64,000 bases of DNA from Cliona cf. orientalis (lineage: Eukaryota > Porifera > Demospongiae > Clionaida > Clionaidae): NCBI GenBank assembly GCA_963930775.1, contig OZ005698.1, forward strand, positions 248,001-312,000, written 5' to 3'. The first letter of the stretch is position 1; each line of letters starts with the position of its first letter. Below the pieces are notes generated by a model. The model made no database searches. It was not told the DNA's origin and saw nothing but the letters and a program-made list of their open reading frames with translations. The position numbers and the translations under genes are program-made. Shown here one piece after another: positions 29,637 to 41,700 of this stretch.

Positions 29637-31008
29637 TTATTTATTAACCTCTGGCCATTTCTCTTGGATGAAATCTATGACATCATCAGTGACGTCACCC
29701 TGTATAACAATCTCATCCTCTCCCGTCACAGAACTGCCGCAGGAGAAATGCTGAGCAAACGACTTTGACGCCTTCTTGAGATCAATATCTACATACACAC
29801 AGTCATAAAAAAATCAATGATTGTAAAAGGTGCTGAAAAGGATTGTGTCATGAAGGGAAGGGGCATACCGAATGTTTTCAAGCCAACTATGATGGTGACG
29901 TGCTTTTTCTTGCTTCTCTGAGCTCTTGATACCTTGATCATCTTTGCAACATCCTGAGAACGTTAACATAAAAAAAATCGTTAATTCTCACAAATTCACA
30001 TGGTCCGTTACTGTATAGCGGGAAACTTTCGAGGGAGAAAACTTTCGCGGATTGGTAGGAAGGGAGCATTTCTTGGAGAAAATTTTCACGGAATGTTAAA
30101 CTGATTGCATAATGGGTGTGGCATGCCTAAAATTTCGTGGAGAAAACTTTCACGGGTTGCTGTAAAATCGCGAAATTCATGAAGATTTTCTCCCTCGAAA
30201 GTTTCCCGCTATACGGTATTAAAGACCTTCTTCTTGAGCTTTCTCATTCCTTTTCCTCCTGCATGTCGAAACAAAAAGAATTGTAGTAGCTAATTATAGT
30301 AAATAAAGATTCGTGACACCTCCCTTACCTCTAGTCTGCCTCTTTCCCTCTCCTAGTGATAGTTCCTTCATCTGACTGCCCACTATAATTATTTAATATT
30401 AGAGATGATTACGGATCAAGTGGCAAGAACAGCACCATGAAAATTTTCAACCATAGAAGATACTGGTGACCTAAAACCCTGTCAAAATATCACATGAAAA
30501 TTTGGGTGCCGTTTATGCCACTTGACCCATGATTACAAGATTAGTATGATAGTGCACATAAAGTAATGAGAAGTACGTACCTCCACCAACTAATCTGGCA
30601 TAGTAGTCAGGAAGATATTCCTTCATCCATTCGTAGCATTTGGCTGGCTCGGGCCCATACTCACAGTACTGCCCGGCCAGCGGCATGGAAATTGAGAAAA
30701 AGCATCATCATCAATAATCGCAGCACCACTTTATTAATAATTTTGATACTAGCCTATGAGATTGTAATACCCCACATCAGATCACAAAGCTTTGAATATG
30801 ATAATCACTGTCTAGGTAGGCTGGGCATGGCACAAATAAATAAAATTTATTTTATGAGGCTGCTATTGTCAAACTGAAGCATCCCTTCATGCTACTGCCC
30901 CAGGATCACCTCGGGAGGCAGAGTACATACGCCACAGTACTCCACGTGGAGGGGGTACTCGATCGCAACAGCGACAGGTTCTTCATCAGCGTCCACTCCA
31001 GTGGCCAT
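29637..31008 (-). CDS. DENR: Density-regulated protein (DENR), SUI1-domain translation factor
   Basis: Five or so exons. The N-terminal part has the zinc-type cysteines in [11 protein letters not shown] and the [20 protein letters not shown] segment, followed by [12 protein letters not shown]. The C-terminal SUI1 domain includes [40 protein letters not shown] and [13 protein letters not shown], all matching DENR. DENR pairs with MCTS1 to recycle 40S subunits and to promote reinitiation. The protein ends at VNK, a few residues shorter than the human tail. Its start is only 73 bp from the stop of TRIAP1 on the same strand. Two foldback elements (30009 and 30406) sit in its introns. Confidence 0.93.
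30009..30218. repeat. Foldback MITE-like element, family B copy 2
   Basis: Left TACTGTATAGCGGGAAACTT, right AAGTTTCCCGCTATACGGTA, with internal GAGGGAGAAAACTTTCGCGG and its complement. In a DENR intron; same body as 6690. Confidence 0.9.
30406..30536. repeat. Foldback element, family H copy 2
   Basis: GATCAAGTGGCAAGAACAGC at the left and GTTTATGCCACTTGACCC at the right; long internal match to the reverse complement of 14692-14830. In a DENR intron. Confidence 0.8.
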
Positions 31009-31083
31009 GCTGAATCAGCTCCACGCGCACACAAGCAATTTTCAATTCAGAAATTTCTCTCTTAAAAAACGAAAATATTGCGA

Positions 31084-31479
<396 letters not shown>

Positions 31480-31710
31480 TTAATGAATTTTGTCACAGGC
31501 TCCTGGCACAGGACTCTGACAGCCAATCAGATTGCGCGTTGCCTTGCCAACGTTGAAACTATAGAGCGCCAATCTTGCAGGGTCCGTCAGTTTTCAGAAG
31601 ATCCTCCATCGATTGAATACACTCTCTCCAGATTCAGCACACATCTCGGTAGGTTTAGTTTGATAGTATTGATTTTAATATTGATTTAATTTTGGTTTTA
31701 GAAAATAAAT

Positions 31711-31980
31711 ATGACTGAGCGGAAAGCTGTCGTGAAGAACGCCGATATGGGTGAAGACATGCAGCAGGAGGCGATAGACTGCGCAACACAAGCCATGGAG
31801 AAATTCAACATTGAAAAGGACATTGCTGCCTACATAAAGAAGGAGTTTGATAAGAAGTACAATCCGACATGGCATTGCATTGTTGGCAGGAACTTTGGAT
31901 CATACGTGACGCACGAGACAAAGCACTTTATCTACTTTTACCTAGGACAAGTAGCTGTGCTGCTATTCAAATCAGGATAG
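31711..31980 (+). CDS. DYNLL: Dynein light chain LC8 type
   Basis: The whole 89-residue coding sequence is in one exon, after a probable noncoding first exon (donor near 31650, acceptor at 31701). The protein starts [13 protein letters not shown] and holds [40 protein letters not shown] and VAVLLFKSG, nearly identical to LC8 proteins of all animals. LC8 is a dimeric hub that binds short linear motifs in dynein intermediate chain and many other partners. Confidence 0.97.
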   Translation: MTERKAVVKNADMGEDMQQEAIDCATQAMEKFNIEKDIAAYIKKEFDKKYNPTWHCIVGRNFGSYVTHETKHFIYFYLGQVAVLLFKSG

Positions 31981-32375
31981 GAAATGCATCTCAGGAAAAC
32001 TAAGCGTGTTCTCAGATACATTTATTTTAGTTCTGTGTACCCTTCTACTCGTATTCTACAAGTACATGCATTCTGTGTTCAAAAATGTATGAAAATGGGT
32101 GTGGTAGTGGCGTTTACGCGCATGCCTCATACGATTCTCCTGCTATTAGTCTAGTACCGGTAGTTTAATACTTGCACTCTGTAACGTGAGAAACGATTCC
32201 CAAAATGAGGCGTTTCAGTTGCAGATAGGAATAACAATGCTAATAATTGAGTTCCACTTCCTGGTGCGAATCTATTATCATGCCCGCGCGCACGGTTCCA
32301 TATCCTTTCATGCTTTTGGGAACATCATTCATATCGTGCTTTGTGGTGCAGCGTGATCGATAAATAAGCGGAGGC
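31981..32375. other. Intergenic spacer, DYNLL / unknown gene
   Basis: Contains the DYNLL 3' end and the presumed promoter of the next gene, including GCGCATGCC at 32118 and GCCCGCGCGCACGG at about 32282. No gene or RNA seen. Confidence 0.5.
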
Positions 32376-34096
32376 ATGGGCGATACTCTCAGTAAGCTAT
32401 TTGAGTCGCTAACGACGCCTTCCCCAACCGCAGAAGACCGCCTAATGGCCAGCGTAGTGGTCCCAGCTACCTTGGAGCAAAACCTCGCCCTGGGCGATGG
32501 CAGCGCGAGTGGATGCCCCTTAGAGCGCGCTCTCCAGTTTGATCAGGCCGAGGTGCCCAATCTCTACAGCTTCAAGGAGGGAGAGTTCAAGCTATCCTTT
32601 CAGGAGCACGGCACCGCCTACAATGAAACGGATCCCAGCGATTTTTTGGTGGAGACGACCTTCTCGATCTCCACAGGGCAAGACTCCTCCCCTGGATTTT
32701 CTCTGAGCGTCAGCCGCAGTCCTGTTCAGATGTGGGGGATTAACTTTGCAGGCAGTGTAATTGTGAAGCATGAGAGCGGAGAGGAGAGGGCGATCTATTT
32801 GCCCGGAACCAGGACCTACGACCCTGCCGGAATCACTGGTGAGTGTAGATCAGGGAGGGGAGGGGAGAGAGCCGTGGCATGGCAATTTTGGCAGACGTGA
32901 TTATACTAAATTAGCAGGTCGATTTCATCAATATCGAGAAAGTATATTATTATTTTTTTTTTGAGTAGATATACATGTTCCGAGTATCTCTTGGTGAGCT
33001 GTAGCTATTTAATTGTGTTTGTGAACGTGATCATAGAGCACTGTAGAGCCACGCCCACCTAAATTTCTCCAAACAATAACCAAGCAAGCTAGCAGCACAA
33101 TAACATCGATCATGTTGATAATAAAAGCTCATTCAAAAGTTAATGAGCCATCCAGTAATAATTATTTTTCGTAATCAATGTACCAGGTCCAGGAGGCCCA
33201 AAAATTGCTACTTGGCAGTTTCTAGAATGGGAAGGCCAAACATTAAATAAAATTACGTGTACAAATCTGGAGCACAGTTATGCATCACGTGCATGCCACA
33301 TCACTGATTCAACACACTCAAGGAAAGACATATTGTAGCACAATAATAAAGTTAGTGCAAACTTCTTGTCGTACCTAAGTTTTGGATCCACCCTCCTTGA
33401 TCATCTACTTCTCCTTCCCTTGAATAATTTTTTATACCCTATATATCTACTAAGAAATCCTAAAAATTACTACTATGACGAGAAGTGCATCCAGTTGAAA
33501 CTTTTGTAAAAGGGTTTCAGATCTTCGTGCAAGGGGTATTGCTAATTTTTGCTTTTCACACATCATAGTGATAGTGTAAAATGCACAGCTGCACTAATAA
33601 TTCCTGATATCTTGGCAGTGTTTATTTCAGAAAAAAATTACTTTTCTTTCTGGTAGGTGACCCTCATGCAAGTGAGCGTATTGGGCCGAGCTGTTCTCGT
33701 ACACAGGGAGGTATCACTATTGCCCAGCTGGTAGCGTCACTGAATGGTGCTGAGCTGGCACAAATAAATGAGATGCAGGAGAAGCTCCTTCCTCTGGTGA
33801 AACGCTACCACGGTCGAGTGACACTCTTTCAGTGGATGAAGCTACAGATCGAAGAAGCCATCTACAAGAAGCAAGATGTTACTCCATATCCTGAATTTGT
33901 AAAGACACTTATTCGTGACAATGCTCTAGAGCTGACTGATGCTCGAGAACATACAAAGGAGTACCTGCTGTCGTATAATCGTGGTCTGCCACACCCACCT
34001 GTACAGTACTACCAGAAGGTGGCGAAGAAGGATAAAGTTGAGGAATTGTTCAGTGGTGACAACTTGGAAAATTTCAAGCGCATTATTCAAGATTAG
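32376..34096 (+). CDS. Unrecognised two-exon protein
   Basis: Exon 1 (32376 to about 32838) and exon 2 (33657-34096) join in phase across an 800-bp intron, giving about 300 residues. I recognise no family. The N-terminal half looks like a beta-rich globular domain (for example DFLVETTFSISTG, FSLSVSRSPVQMWGINFAG, YLPGTRTYDPAG). The C-terminal half looks helical and charged (LVKRYHGRVTLFQWMKLQIE, LELTDAREHTKEYLLSYN, ELFSGDNLENFKRIIQD). No signal peptide or membrane segment. Codon use and splice sites look like those of the neighbours, so I take it as a real host gene. Function unknown. Confidence 0.75.
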
Positions 34097-34272
34097 CATG
34101 TTTTTTTTTTTAGATCTACTCCCCCTTATTGTACTGTTAGTGTAGTACCATTTGTGGTGTACATAAAAGTTCTGTTTAACGTTGATAACAATAATTGTCA
34201 TGTCATTTCCGTTCATAAAATCTAAAATTTAGCGCAGCGCGCGCGCAAGCACCACCCATGAAATATTACAGA

Positions 34273-34289
34273 CTGCGCATGCGCAATAA
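34273..34289. promoter_or_regulatory. NRF-1-type palindrome upstream of SR protein gene
   Basis: CTGCGCATGCGCAATAA, 93 bp before the start codon; identical over 17 bases to the site at 11471. Confidence 0.6.
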
Positions 34290-34381
34290 CATCGTGCTTG
34301 ACAAAAAAAAAAAGGGGGCAGGTGAGCTTGTAGTGTCAAAGAAAACTGTGAGGAGATCGAGACAGAGAAAGAGCTGAAGCG

Positions 34382-35227
34382 ATGTCGAGAGGATCGTACG
34401 GAAACAATGACAATAAGGTGTATGTGGGTAACTTGCCTTCGGACATACGATCGCGAGACCTCGAAGACATTTTCTACAAGTACGGCAAAATCCTCGATGT
34501 AGACCTTCACAACCGTAAGGGCCCACCTTTCGCCTTTGTCGAGTTTGAAGATCCAAGGTAAAACACAAAAAGATCGCCTATTAAACTCTTTTTAACTAGG
34601 CTTCTAAGCTTTAATCCTTCATCTTTTAACCATTTTGGATCTATGGTTTTTTTCCTCCAGGGATGCTGACGATGCAGTGAGGGGACGAGACGGCTATCTC
34701 TTCGACGGCTATCGTATCCGAGTCGAATTTCCGCGTAGTTCATCAAGGGGGGACCACAGGGGAGGTGGAGGGGGTGGCGGTGGAAACAGGCAATATGGCA
34801 GCATGGCGGGTCGTGCCTCTCGACCCAAAGGCTACCAGCTGCTAGTCTCTGGTCTACCACCGACTGGCTCGTGGCAGGACGTCAAAGATCACTTCCGTGA
34901 GGCTGGAGATATCATTTTTGCCGATGTGTTTCGTGATGGTACGGGAGTAGTGGAGTTTTCTCGCCAGGATCATGCTAGGAGAGCTCTCAGAGATTTGGAC
35001 GACAGCAAGTTTAAGTCGCACGAGGTTTGTCAGTAAAAAAAGTGTAAAATTCTTCACTCTTTACGTGTATGTCTTAATTGGTGTTAAAATTCTTTTATTT
35101 TACACAGGGAGAAACTGCCTATATACGAGTGAAGGATCCACGGGATGACCGGTATAGCCGTTCGAGGTCCAGGTCCCGTTCTCGTTCCAGGGGGAGGTAC
35201 AGCAGGTCTCGTTCCCGTTCCCGCTGA
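34382..35227 (+). CDS. SRSF1: SR splicing factor, SRSF1 type
   Basis: Three exons, about 218 residues. RRM1 carries [20 protein letters not shown] (RNP2) and [17 protein letters not shown] (RNP1). A Gly-rich linker follows. The second, pseudo-RRM has the [13 protein letters not shown] signature, which in SRSF1 (SWQDLKD) is the RNA contact helix. A short RS domain of about 25 residues ([19 protein letters not shown]) ends the protein. It promotes exon recognition by U1/U2AF and is phosphorylated by SRPK/CLK kinases. SRSF9 is the closest alternative; the short RS tail would fit either. Confidence 0.9.
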
Positions 35228-35961
35228 CGAGGAGAAAAATTGAAAAAGATTGACTGGGAAACAGACTGAACATTTACTACTTCTGCTACAATTAGCATTT
35301 AACCTTCTATGAGGGAACCCCTCTAATAATCGGTATGCACCCATTTTCCACAGTATCACGACAGCTTTTCTCTGTCGTCTGTAACATTACGACCCTCCTA
35401 TTGTTATATATATATAGACTCATAAAGCACACACAGTTGCCTGCATTAATTTTGATATACTTTTATTGATTCTTCTTATTGTTGCTTGATCTCATAGCTT
35501 GCATGGATCATTGGAGGCATTGGATCTCACTGAGTCGATATTTGTGGCCCCACACTCCCCCCTCACATATGGAGGACCGCACTATCACTCACACACATTT
35601 ATGGGCTGGACTGACAGACAGACCCTCAATTATTGGGGACCAATGAATGTGGGATCTGCCTTCACTAACTGCATAGGATCACGCAGGAGGGATACTATTA
35701 CGTAGGAACAATCTGGCCCCAGGAAAGCAAAGTCACCAGGCCTGATTATTACAGGAGCTTACCCCCTCCCTCTCTGCCTGCCTGCCTTAGGATCTACGCA
35801 AGCAATCTCGTAGCAAAGCATATTGGATATATAGCCTGGAGCAACAGTAAAAACACATACTGGATAGCCCCCAGCCGGATGGATATGGATGCAAATTTGG
35901 ATGGATTTACGGTTGAAATAAACTTGATCAATAAAAATAATTTACACAATTGTCTGGTATG
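35228..35961. other. Convergent intergenic spacer, SRSF1 / SRRD
   Basis: 734 bp with no gene I can support. An open frame at 35499-35705 (+) has no family signature. AATAAA signals occur at 35916 and 35931. Confidence 0.5.
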
Positions 35962-37184
35962 CTAGAGAGGTTGTGAAGTAATAATTTCAGGGTCTAGTGG
36001 GTCTACAATAGGTTCAGGGGGGTCCGTCCATGTGTCCAGCGGGAGGGAGAGGAGCTTAGCTTGTGGGAAAGTGTGAATCGCTAGGTCATTGAAAACGGTG
36101 GTGTCTGTGTAACAGTTTGGTAGGGGATGCTCTTGACAATTGTTGAATATCTGGTATTGACAATGGGTCAAGGAGTGTTCGTGTATCTGTACATGTCATG
36201 CATGTGGGGTGTGCATTAATTAGGATACCCTATAAACGTAGAGAGAATTCTTAAACTGCCTTTGTGGTAGCCTGGGAGGAAGGAAATAATAAAAGCCACT
36301 AACATCCCACATTCAGTGTTATACTGTTATGTTATACCTTTCATTGTAACTGCTGAATCTATTTCCAACGATGGCAATCTTTGATAAGATAGAAGGTTCC
36401 CAGTTTGCCCAGAGCAGGTTGTTATACATGGCTATGCCACAGTGAGGCATGTAGAACAATGTGCATTCCTTCGTAGTGTACTTGCACATCTGTACAGAGC
36501 CATGTTATGATATTGTATATAATATAGTTTCCATAATTTTGTGGTATTGTAATTGCATCATTATGCACAATATGCTCCACTGGCATTAACAGTTGACAAT
36601 CATGTTCAATAAGAGGGTCAAAAAATACGTACATTATTAGTTGTGAATAAGGTGCAGCCGCTTCTCTCTATGGCTGTTCTCTCCTGTTCACCGAGGACAG
36701 GATCGTAGACCCAGCATCTCTGTGGAGCTCGAGATGGCTTCATCTTGTCCAGCAGTAGCAAGAGGAGTGCAAACTGTTGCTGTGCAATGGAGCAGCTGCC
36801 CACATGGCCAATGCCATAGCACACCACCATCGAGAAAGACAGATCGACTTTTGCTAGAAGATCTGAATATAAATTACATCTTTTAATACATGTATGTATG
36901 TTTTGCTATCTTTTATACATACCAGTTACTTTATGATAAAATTGTGTTCCTTGTAATGAATCTCTATATTAAAAGTATATAAAAAGATTTTTTGGAAGAA
37001 ATGTGCACTGCAGTGCAGCTGGTACCTACTTGTAGCCCTCCACTTTTGCCAGAATGTCGTTTGCACTTAGACTGGTCGTGATAGGCAGCTCCAGCGATGC
37101 CGTGCCCTTCCTTTGAGCTCTGGAGGCAGCGCTGTGGCGACCTCGCCTCTTCACCACCTGAAATCCATCTTCATCAGTGGCCAT
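35962..37184 (-). CDS. SRRD: SRR1-like domain protein
   Basis: Six exons including two very small ones that I inferred from phase: 36963-36923 (41 nt) and 36271-36229 (43 nt). Conserved pieces are VVCYGIGHVGSCSIAQQQFA, WVYDPVLGEQE, CTLFYMPHCGIAMYNNLLWA, IAIVGNRFSSY, and near the end YTDTTVFNDLAIHTFP. They match human SRRD (CYGIGNF, CWVYDPLF, FYMLHCGTALYNNLLWSNW, FNDTSVHWFP) in order. SRR1-family proteins are linked to the circadian clock in plants and to haem/clock control in mammals; the biochemistry is poorly known. The start MATDEDGFQVVKRRGR is chosen by similarity; in-frame ATGs lie up to 37226. Confidence 0.85.
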
Positions 37185-37320
37185 CGCATGCATTCTAAAT
37201 AAAGCGCACCACCCCATTCTTTGCAATTATTGCATGAATCGATTATTGTTGTGTAAATTAAAGCGAGAGATGACTTTTAACAAAAAAAAACTTAATAACA
37301 GCAAGTGAATAATAAAAAAT

Positions 37321-38347
37321 TTATGTATTCATAATCTCCAATTCCCGAGATTCTTCTCCTGAAAGTATAAAAATAACGAGTAATGATGACAGGCGGATCA
37401 ACTATAAATATTATATACAGCATGATCATGACATGCATGATTAATGCTCTCACCATTTGCATGTGGAGGTAGGAGTGGTTGATAGGCTGGCTCTGCGATG
37501 CGTCTCTCCTGCTCTGCCTTGTAGTCCACATTTTTCTTGACGTTCAGTTTCCCAGCTAGCTTTCGAAGCTTCTTTGGCCTCTCTGTAACATAACAATAAA
37601 GGTTGCAATTTGCCTCAACAGATTGCCAAGTAGAATATAGAAGGAACTCACTGTGTTTCTTGTGTGGCTGTGGTTGTTTAAGCTGTGGTAGAGTAGCCGG
37701 ACTGCCCTTCCCGTCGACTACTGTGCCCTCTGTCTCTCCTCTTTCCACAGGAAGCATGATGCAGCCTGCCACAATGTAGCCATCTCCCTCCCCTTCTCTC
37801 CGCATAGCTTCTTCATGTGAAGACGTCGATGATGATGGTAGACCCTCTTTAGCAGCATTACCACCATGATTAACAGGGGCGTCCCCATCTTCATCGGAAT
37901 CTGAATCCATCTGATCACAAGACATAATGCTTGGTAGGCCTCCAATTTCGTCGCTAAATTGTCCATATGATTGGTCATCCTGCTCGAGCCCCTGATGAAC
38001 GACATCCATTCCTCCGCCTATTTCTGTGTGTAGGGACAGTGCCATGAGGTAGTCCACTGTAGCATCCAGGTCCCCGCCATGGCTCCGCAGGATGGTCACT
38101 AGCTCACTGTGATCGACGGCTGGAAACATGGCCGCCAGGTCAGCAAGTATGGAGGAGTCAGCCCCTTCATCATCACTACCTGCATTGATTATCAAACAAT
38201 AGAAGATAATAATATCAAGTAGCTTCACTGGTACCTTGACATAGATTATCAAAAAAAATTATGTACTTTGAAAATCTCACCAGCATAGATTTGTGTCATA
38301 GCTCCATTGCCTTCAGCTCCCAAAGAAGCAGCCTCCACAGACGCCAT
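37321..38347 (-). CDS. CUE-domain (ubiquitin-binding) protein
   Basis: Five exons, about 290 residues. After MASVEAASLGAEGNG a 40-residue three-helix CUE domain is clear: SILADLAAMFPAVDHSELVT followed by LRSHGGDLDATVDYLMAL. The MFP motif and the late di-leucine-like pair are the ubiquitin-contacting signature. The rest is acidic low complexity, then a basic ERPKKLRKLAGKLNVKK region and a short C-terminus ELEIMNT. I do not recognise the orthologue. The stop is 136 bp before the SRRD start on the same strand. It shares a 356-bp divergent spacer with HEATR6. Confidence 0.78.
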
Positions 38348-38703
38348 TCGATCACCAAACACTCAATTATTTGTACCTTGGAATTTCAACACAAATTCAC
38401 GCCTGCATTCCAGTACAATTTTTAATATGTATAATCGTGTGTAATGTGTACATGTTACATGTAGAACATGCACAAAACACAAAGTTTAATACCTGTGCAC
38501 TTGTCGGTCGAAGGATATATTATAAAAAAGATCACTTACCTAGTTTCATTTTCTGACACACGTCCTGTAGGAGCTCTTTCCAACTGGCACGAATTTTCCA
38601 TAGTAACTCGGGAATGCTTTCTCTTTCCTGGGACGTCTGGGACGAAAATTCTAATTGATGCACACTCCACCTGGTCTGGTCAATCCCAATTAATGCGCAC
38701 CGT
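38348..38703. promoter_or_regulatory. Divergent promoter region, CUE gene / HEATR6
   Basis: Spacer between divergent start codons; TACATGTTACATGTAG palindromic runs at 38449-38464. No other gene seen. Confidence 0.45.
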
Positions 38704-41700
38704 ATGATGGAGGAGGTGGGTTCTAGCTGGACGTTGAAGGCCAAGCAGTTGTCGCAGCTGCTCAGAGGAGCCAGGAGCGATGAGACACATATAGTTGAAC
38801 TATTAGAACAGCTAAATGAATTCTCCTACCCTGTACAGGGGGTAGCATCACAGGTACTATGCTGATACGAGAGGGGCCAGGCACAGAAAATTCAATTTTT
38901 TGTAAATCTCTCCCTGTGTTCAGGATGTGAACAGGATATGTGCTGATTTTGTGAGCTGGAGCAGAATTTGCAGTGGTAAATACGTGCTCCTTGTCGCACA
39001 ATTTGTCTCGAAACTGCTGACATTGCAAAAGGTACACCCCAGCTGAATCAATAGGGTACATATCAACTTGTAGACGGTCCTTTTCAATCCATTTCTCAGG
39101 CATCCATTGCTGCTGAAACACGATGCAAGCTATTTGATGCATTCATCACGTCTTTGGGGAGCACCACCCCTCAGACTGAGCTCCTCTACGCCTCAGCCTC
39201 TCTGCTACAAGCTGGCGCCTTGGAAACAGCATCAAAAGTAATATCTTATCTATGTGTATCGTCCAAAGTAATTCCTTACCTACAGTACTGTAAATCTGGA
39301 AACTTTTGTTATAAAAATATTTTCGTAGTCGGTGACCGCTACGAAAATTAATCTTACGAAAATTAGCATGCACTATTAACGCTAATGCGGTAAGGGGTTA
39401 TTCCTACAAAAAAATTTTACACGAAAATTTATCATACGGAAGTTTCTGTACATGAAAATTTCCAGATCTACAGTATATGTATTAGCATTCTAATCTGGCT
39501 ATGGAGAGTCTCTAGTATATGAATATCCTCTTGATCTCTCATAATTTTTTTTTCACTTTTTTAGTGTTCTGAGAAACTCTTCAGTGATGATGGCCTAGTA
39601 GTTACGCTGGGTCTAGGTCCGTCCCCGCCCTCTGTCGCTGTACAGAGAGCTGCTCTCAACCTAGTCACAACTCTGTGCAGCGAACTGGATGTCTCCAGGA
39701 CAACCTTACTCTCACTGCTGGAGAAACTGCTCCACTGCCTAGTCAACCCCACCAGGGAAGATATTGACCCTGTCTTGAAAGCAAAGGTAGGATTATTGAT
39801 ACGCTAGCTATTTATTTAGCAGAGGCATAGGAAGATGGTTGTATAACATTGAGTCTAGCTATATTATATGTAACTATCAGAAAACATAGGGGGGGCACCA
39901 GCCCCCCGGAGCCCCCGTGGTTCCTACGCCTGTGTTTAGCCTATTCTCTTGGGCTGCAGTCTGATTTGAAACTCCTTTTTAATTTGGTGTGTACCATTTT
40001 TTTTTACTTCTGCAGCTGGTATTGTCTGAGTTGAAGTGTGTGCACAGTATCCTCTCCTCCCTCTCAACCCTCCAGTCCTACCCCAGTCTCCCCACACTGC
40101 TGGCCACTCTCAAATCCAACATGGCCATGGGCCTACCAGGACAATCCAAGACGCTGGCCTCAATCCACCCCCCTCTCTCCGTCCCCTCGTCCCTAGGTCC
40201 CACGCCCTACTACCAGCCCTCCTCCCCCAAGCAGAAGCCACAAAGCGTAGCCGGCCCACATTCGAGAAAGAGACAACATCGAAATAAACCTCGCGACAAA
40301 GAGAAGTCGTCTGGTGCTAAAGATAATGATGGCAGTAGTGGAGGATCAATGACTCCTGAACACTCTAGTGATAGCGACTCGGCCTCAGGGGGTGTGGTAT
40401 TGGTGGGTGTGGCTTCTGCAGGTCGTAGGGAGAGGCGTCGAGGGCAGTCAGCTGCAGGTCAGCGGGGGAACGAGACTCCACTGTATTCCAGCTCTGAGAG
40501 TGATCTCTCCGACAGTGAGGCAGCGCCTAATCGACTGAAACTGGTCAATGGAAAAATTCGATTCCAGGCTCTCTCCTCTCTGACTTCAATATTTAAGGTA
40601 ATCAGATTTGCAATTTTTAATTGTCAACTCTCTCTCTCTCTCTCTTTCTCTCTCTTACACAGAAATTGGATCGTCAAACATCCTTCACCTACTGGCGATC
40701 CTTTCTCCCAGACTGTCCCCGCCCTCCCAACTCTCCTCCCTCCCTCCTCACGTGCATCGTCAAGGACCCAACACCCAAGGTGAGATTACTCTACAAAAAT
40801 TTTAAAATATATATCTCAGTGATTGTTGCTAGTGTCGTGGAGGGGCTGTGTCAGTGCTGTGTGCTCTTTTGGAGGGATCCAAGCCATTCCTTGCAGCTGC
40901 AGATGACAGGTATGATGTATCTGTACTGTTTCAACAATTTTTTTTTTGACGATGCAAAATTCTGCCCATGGTGATGAATTACTTTAACTAATCTGCAAAA
41001 ATTTATGATTGTAGTAATCCGTGAGTTTATCATTATATATAATATTATAGGCCCCGCCCAGCTCAGCCGTTCACTCCCTACTCGATGACCCTGGGCAGCA
41101 TCGTTCGTGAGCTACACCGCAGTCTCCTCCTCTCCCTCACAGCTGAGACCCACTCCACCACTCTCACTCAACTCATCAAGGCCACCGCACTGCTCACGGC
41201 AAACTCTCCGTACCACCAGCTAAGCGAGGGATACGTCACTAAAATTGTTACCACACTGCTGCGATTCTCAAGGCATAAAGGTGAAGATCAAAAATGCTTT
41301 ATAATGCAAAGAGATAAGTATTGGCCTCTGCCCTCCTGTGAAATTTTTTTTTTCAGATTCCGATGTCCAAGTGGCTTGCCTCACCTGCTATGGAGCAGCA
41401 GTCTCCATAGCCCCACCCCTCAAGGAGGTGGAGCTATGGCTCTCCAATAGCGACCAAACATCCCAGAGCTCCGCCCCTGACTCCGCCCCCTGGCTGGTAC
41501 AGCACTGTGTTAGCCTACTACAAACTCAAAGTAAGCAAATGTGATTCACTGAAGCCAAATTTTGAGGTGCCTATTAGAGGGATGTAATTCAGGAAGATGT
41601 GTATCTAGCCAGAGCTTTGGGGCCTCCATGCATCAAGGATGTATAAAGCTTTTTAGCTTTTTGGCTTTGTTACATCAAAGCCATTGACTACACTTAAGGG

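Noticed and set aside
35499-35705. 68-codon + strand frame between SRSF1 and SRRD
   Set aside because: No similarity or splice context; sits in a convergent 3' spacer.
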